Of a stretch of DNA of 64,000 bases, positions 63,400-64,000 are shown one piece after another. This stretch comes from Actinomyces respiraculi. Lineage in GTDB: Bacteria; Actinomycetota; Actinomycetes; Actinomycetales; Actinomycetaceae. Numbering within the stretch: position 1 is the stretch's first letter; each line of letters begins with the position of its first letter. The notes under the pieces are model-generated. The model had not been told where the DNA came from. It was given only the letters and a program-made list of their open reading frames with translations, and made no database searches. A program made the translations under genes and the position numbers. The stretch is taken from the NCBI RefSeq assembly GCF_014595995.2, contig NZ_CP063989.1, positions 620,001-684,000 on the forward strand, written 5' to 3'.

Positions 63400-64000
63400 C
63401 CGGTCTGCCCCGGCCAGCGGTGCCGTCGCTGGGTCCACGTTGAGCTCCAACCGCCTGGCCACCAGCGAGGACAGCCGCCCACCCTCGCCGACAGGGGCTG
63501 GTCCATCACCAACCGGATCTGGACCGGCGACCACCCCGCCGACACCCGCTCCTCCAGCAGGCCCACCACCCGCCGCGCACCAGCCGCGTCCAGCGCCCGC
63601 AGGTGAACCGACAGACACTCAGCCACCAGCAGCCGACCCGCCTGCGACACAGCCGGCACAGCCTGGGATCGTCGTCCCGACGTCTGCGGCCTCGCCGGCC
63701 CCGACCCGACCCGACCATCGACGACGTCGTCGTACGCGCCGGGCGCCTCACGCTCAGGTCCGGTCTGGTCTGGTGGTTCTAATAGTGGTTCCCATATTGG
63801 GAGCAACCGGACAACGGTGTCCTCTTGCCGAGATTCCAACGATCTGTCGACCTGGGCCCCGATGTGCAGCCGGTACCGGTTCGACCGCCGACCGCCCGTC
63901 GGCGACCTGTGCTCCACGGACAAAAGTCCCATCCGCTGGAGCTTGGCCAGGCGTCCGCCCCGAGGGCAGCACCACCGCAGGCAACTTCCCCTGCTCCGCC
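63400..64000 (-). pseudogene. Winged-helix protein, frameshifted and cut by the window edge
   Basis: From the right edge inwards one frame reads GGRLAKLQRMGLLSVEHRSP, then TGGRRSNRYRLHIG, a winged-helix end as in plasmid or ICE replication/helix-turn-helix proteins. It continues through a variable linker to LLEERVSAGWSPVQIRLVMD. Near 63480 the frame must change for the natural continuation GRLSSLVARRLELN. The start lies outside the window. Origin from a plasmid or integrative element is an inference. Confidence 0.5.

Overview
The window is GC-rich actinobacterial DNA. An oral Actinomyces-type organism (Actinomycetaceae) is the best guess. The support is a Kgd-type 2-oxoglutarate enzyme, a 24-residue ribosomal protein bL37, a mycothiol-type SigH/RsrA pair, monomeric isocitrate dehydrogenase, and frequent GTG starts with ATGA/GTGA gene overlaps. 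The genus is an inference. No rRNA or tRNA gene was recognised.

Left accessory region (1-9.8 kb). An ISL3 transposase stub is followed by a decayed integrase-type IS with 48-bp terminal inverted repeats. Next is a MacB/FtsX-type ABC exporter whose ATPase gene is split by an intact IS1634-family element with a 5-bp target duplication. Then comes a restriction-modification pair whose nuclease gene carries a frameshifting tetranucleotide duplication.

Central nitrate/molybdenum region (9.8-32.2 kb). One long minus-strand unit runs narK-narG-narH-narJ-narI-modA-modBC-moeB: nitrate/nitrite transport, membrane nitrate reductase, molybdate import and molybdopterin-synthase activation. Molybdopterin genes follow (moaB/mog, mobA, moaC, moeA, moaE, moaD, moaA). 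After them come a DUF2249 protein, a polytopic membrane protein and a three-cupredoxin copper nitrite reductase. Together these would reduce nitrate to nitrite and nitrite to NO, with the Mo cofactor supplied locally. Two tandem repeats stand out: a 22-bp repeat inside the modB-modC fusion and a 27-bp hairpin repeat between moaE and moaD.

Core region (32.3-52.7 kb). A possible Fe-S/redox-type regulator, a GNAT acetyltransferase, rsgA, aroA, icd, a DoxX protein, sigH-rsrA, bL37, an SGNH-like protein lacking its serine, kgd, two CNNM/CorC proteins, an M23 peptidase, a GDPD phosphodiesterase and a carboxylesterase with an internal repeat. The sigH-bL37 intergenic region holds an iteron-like array on a strict 20-bp period, which is the most unusual structure in the window.

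Right accessory region (52.7-64 kb). A 0.9-kb repeat-bearing spacer precedes a visibly less GC-rich catabolic operon: GntR regulator, DapA/NanA-family lyase, carbohydrate ABC transporter and zinc-type dehydrogenase, with a recognisable promoter-operator. An IS graveyard (IS5, IS1634 and IS256 remnants) follows, then a NYN-domain nuclease gene just behind a strong terminator hairpin, and recombinase/HTH remnants running off the right edge.
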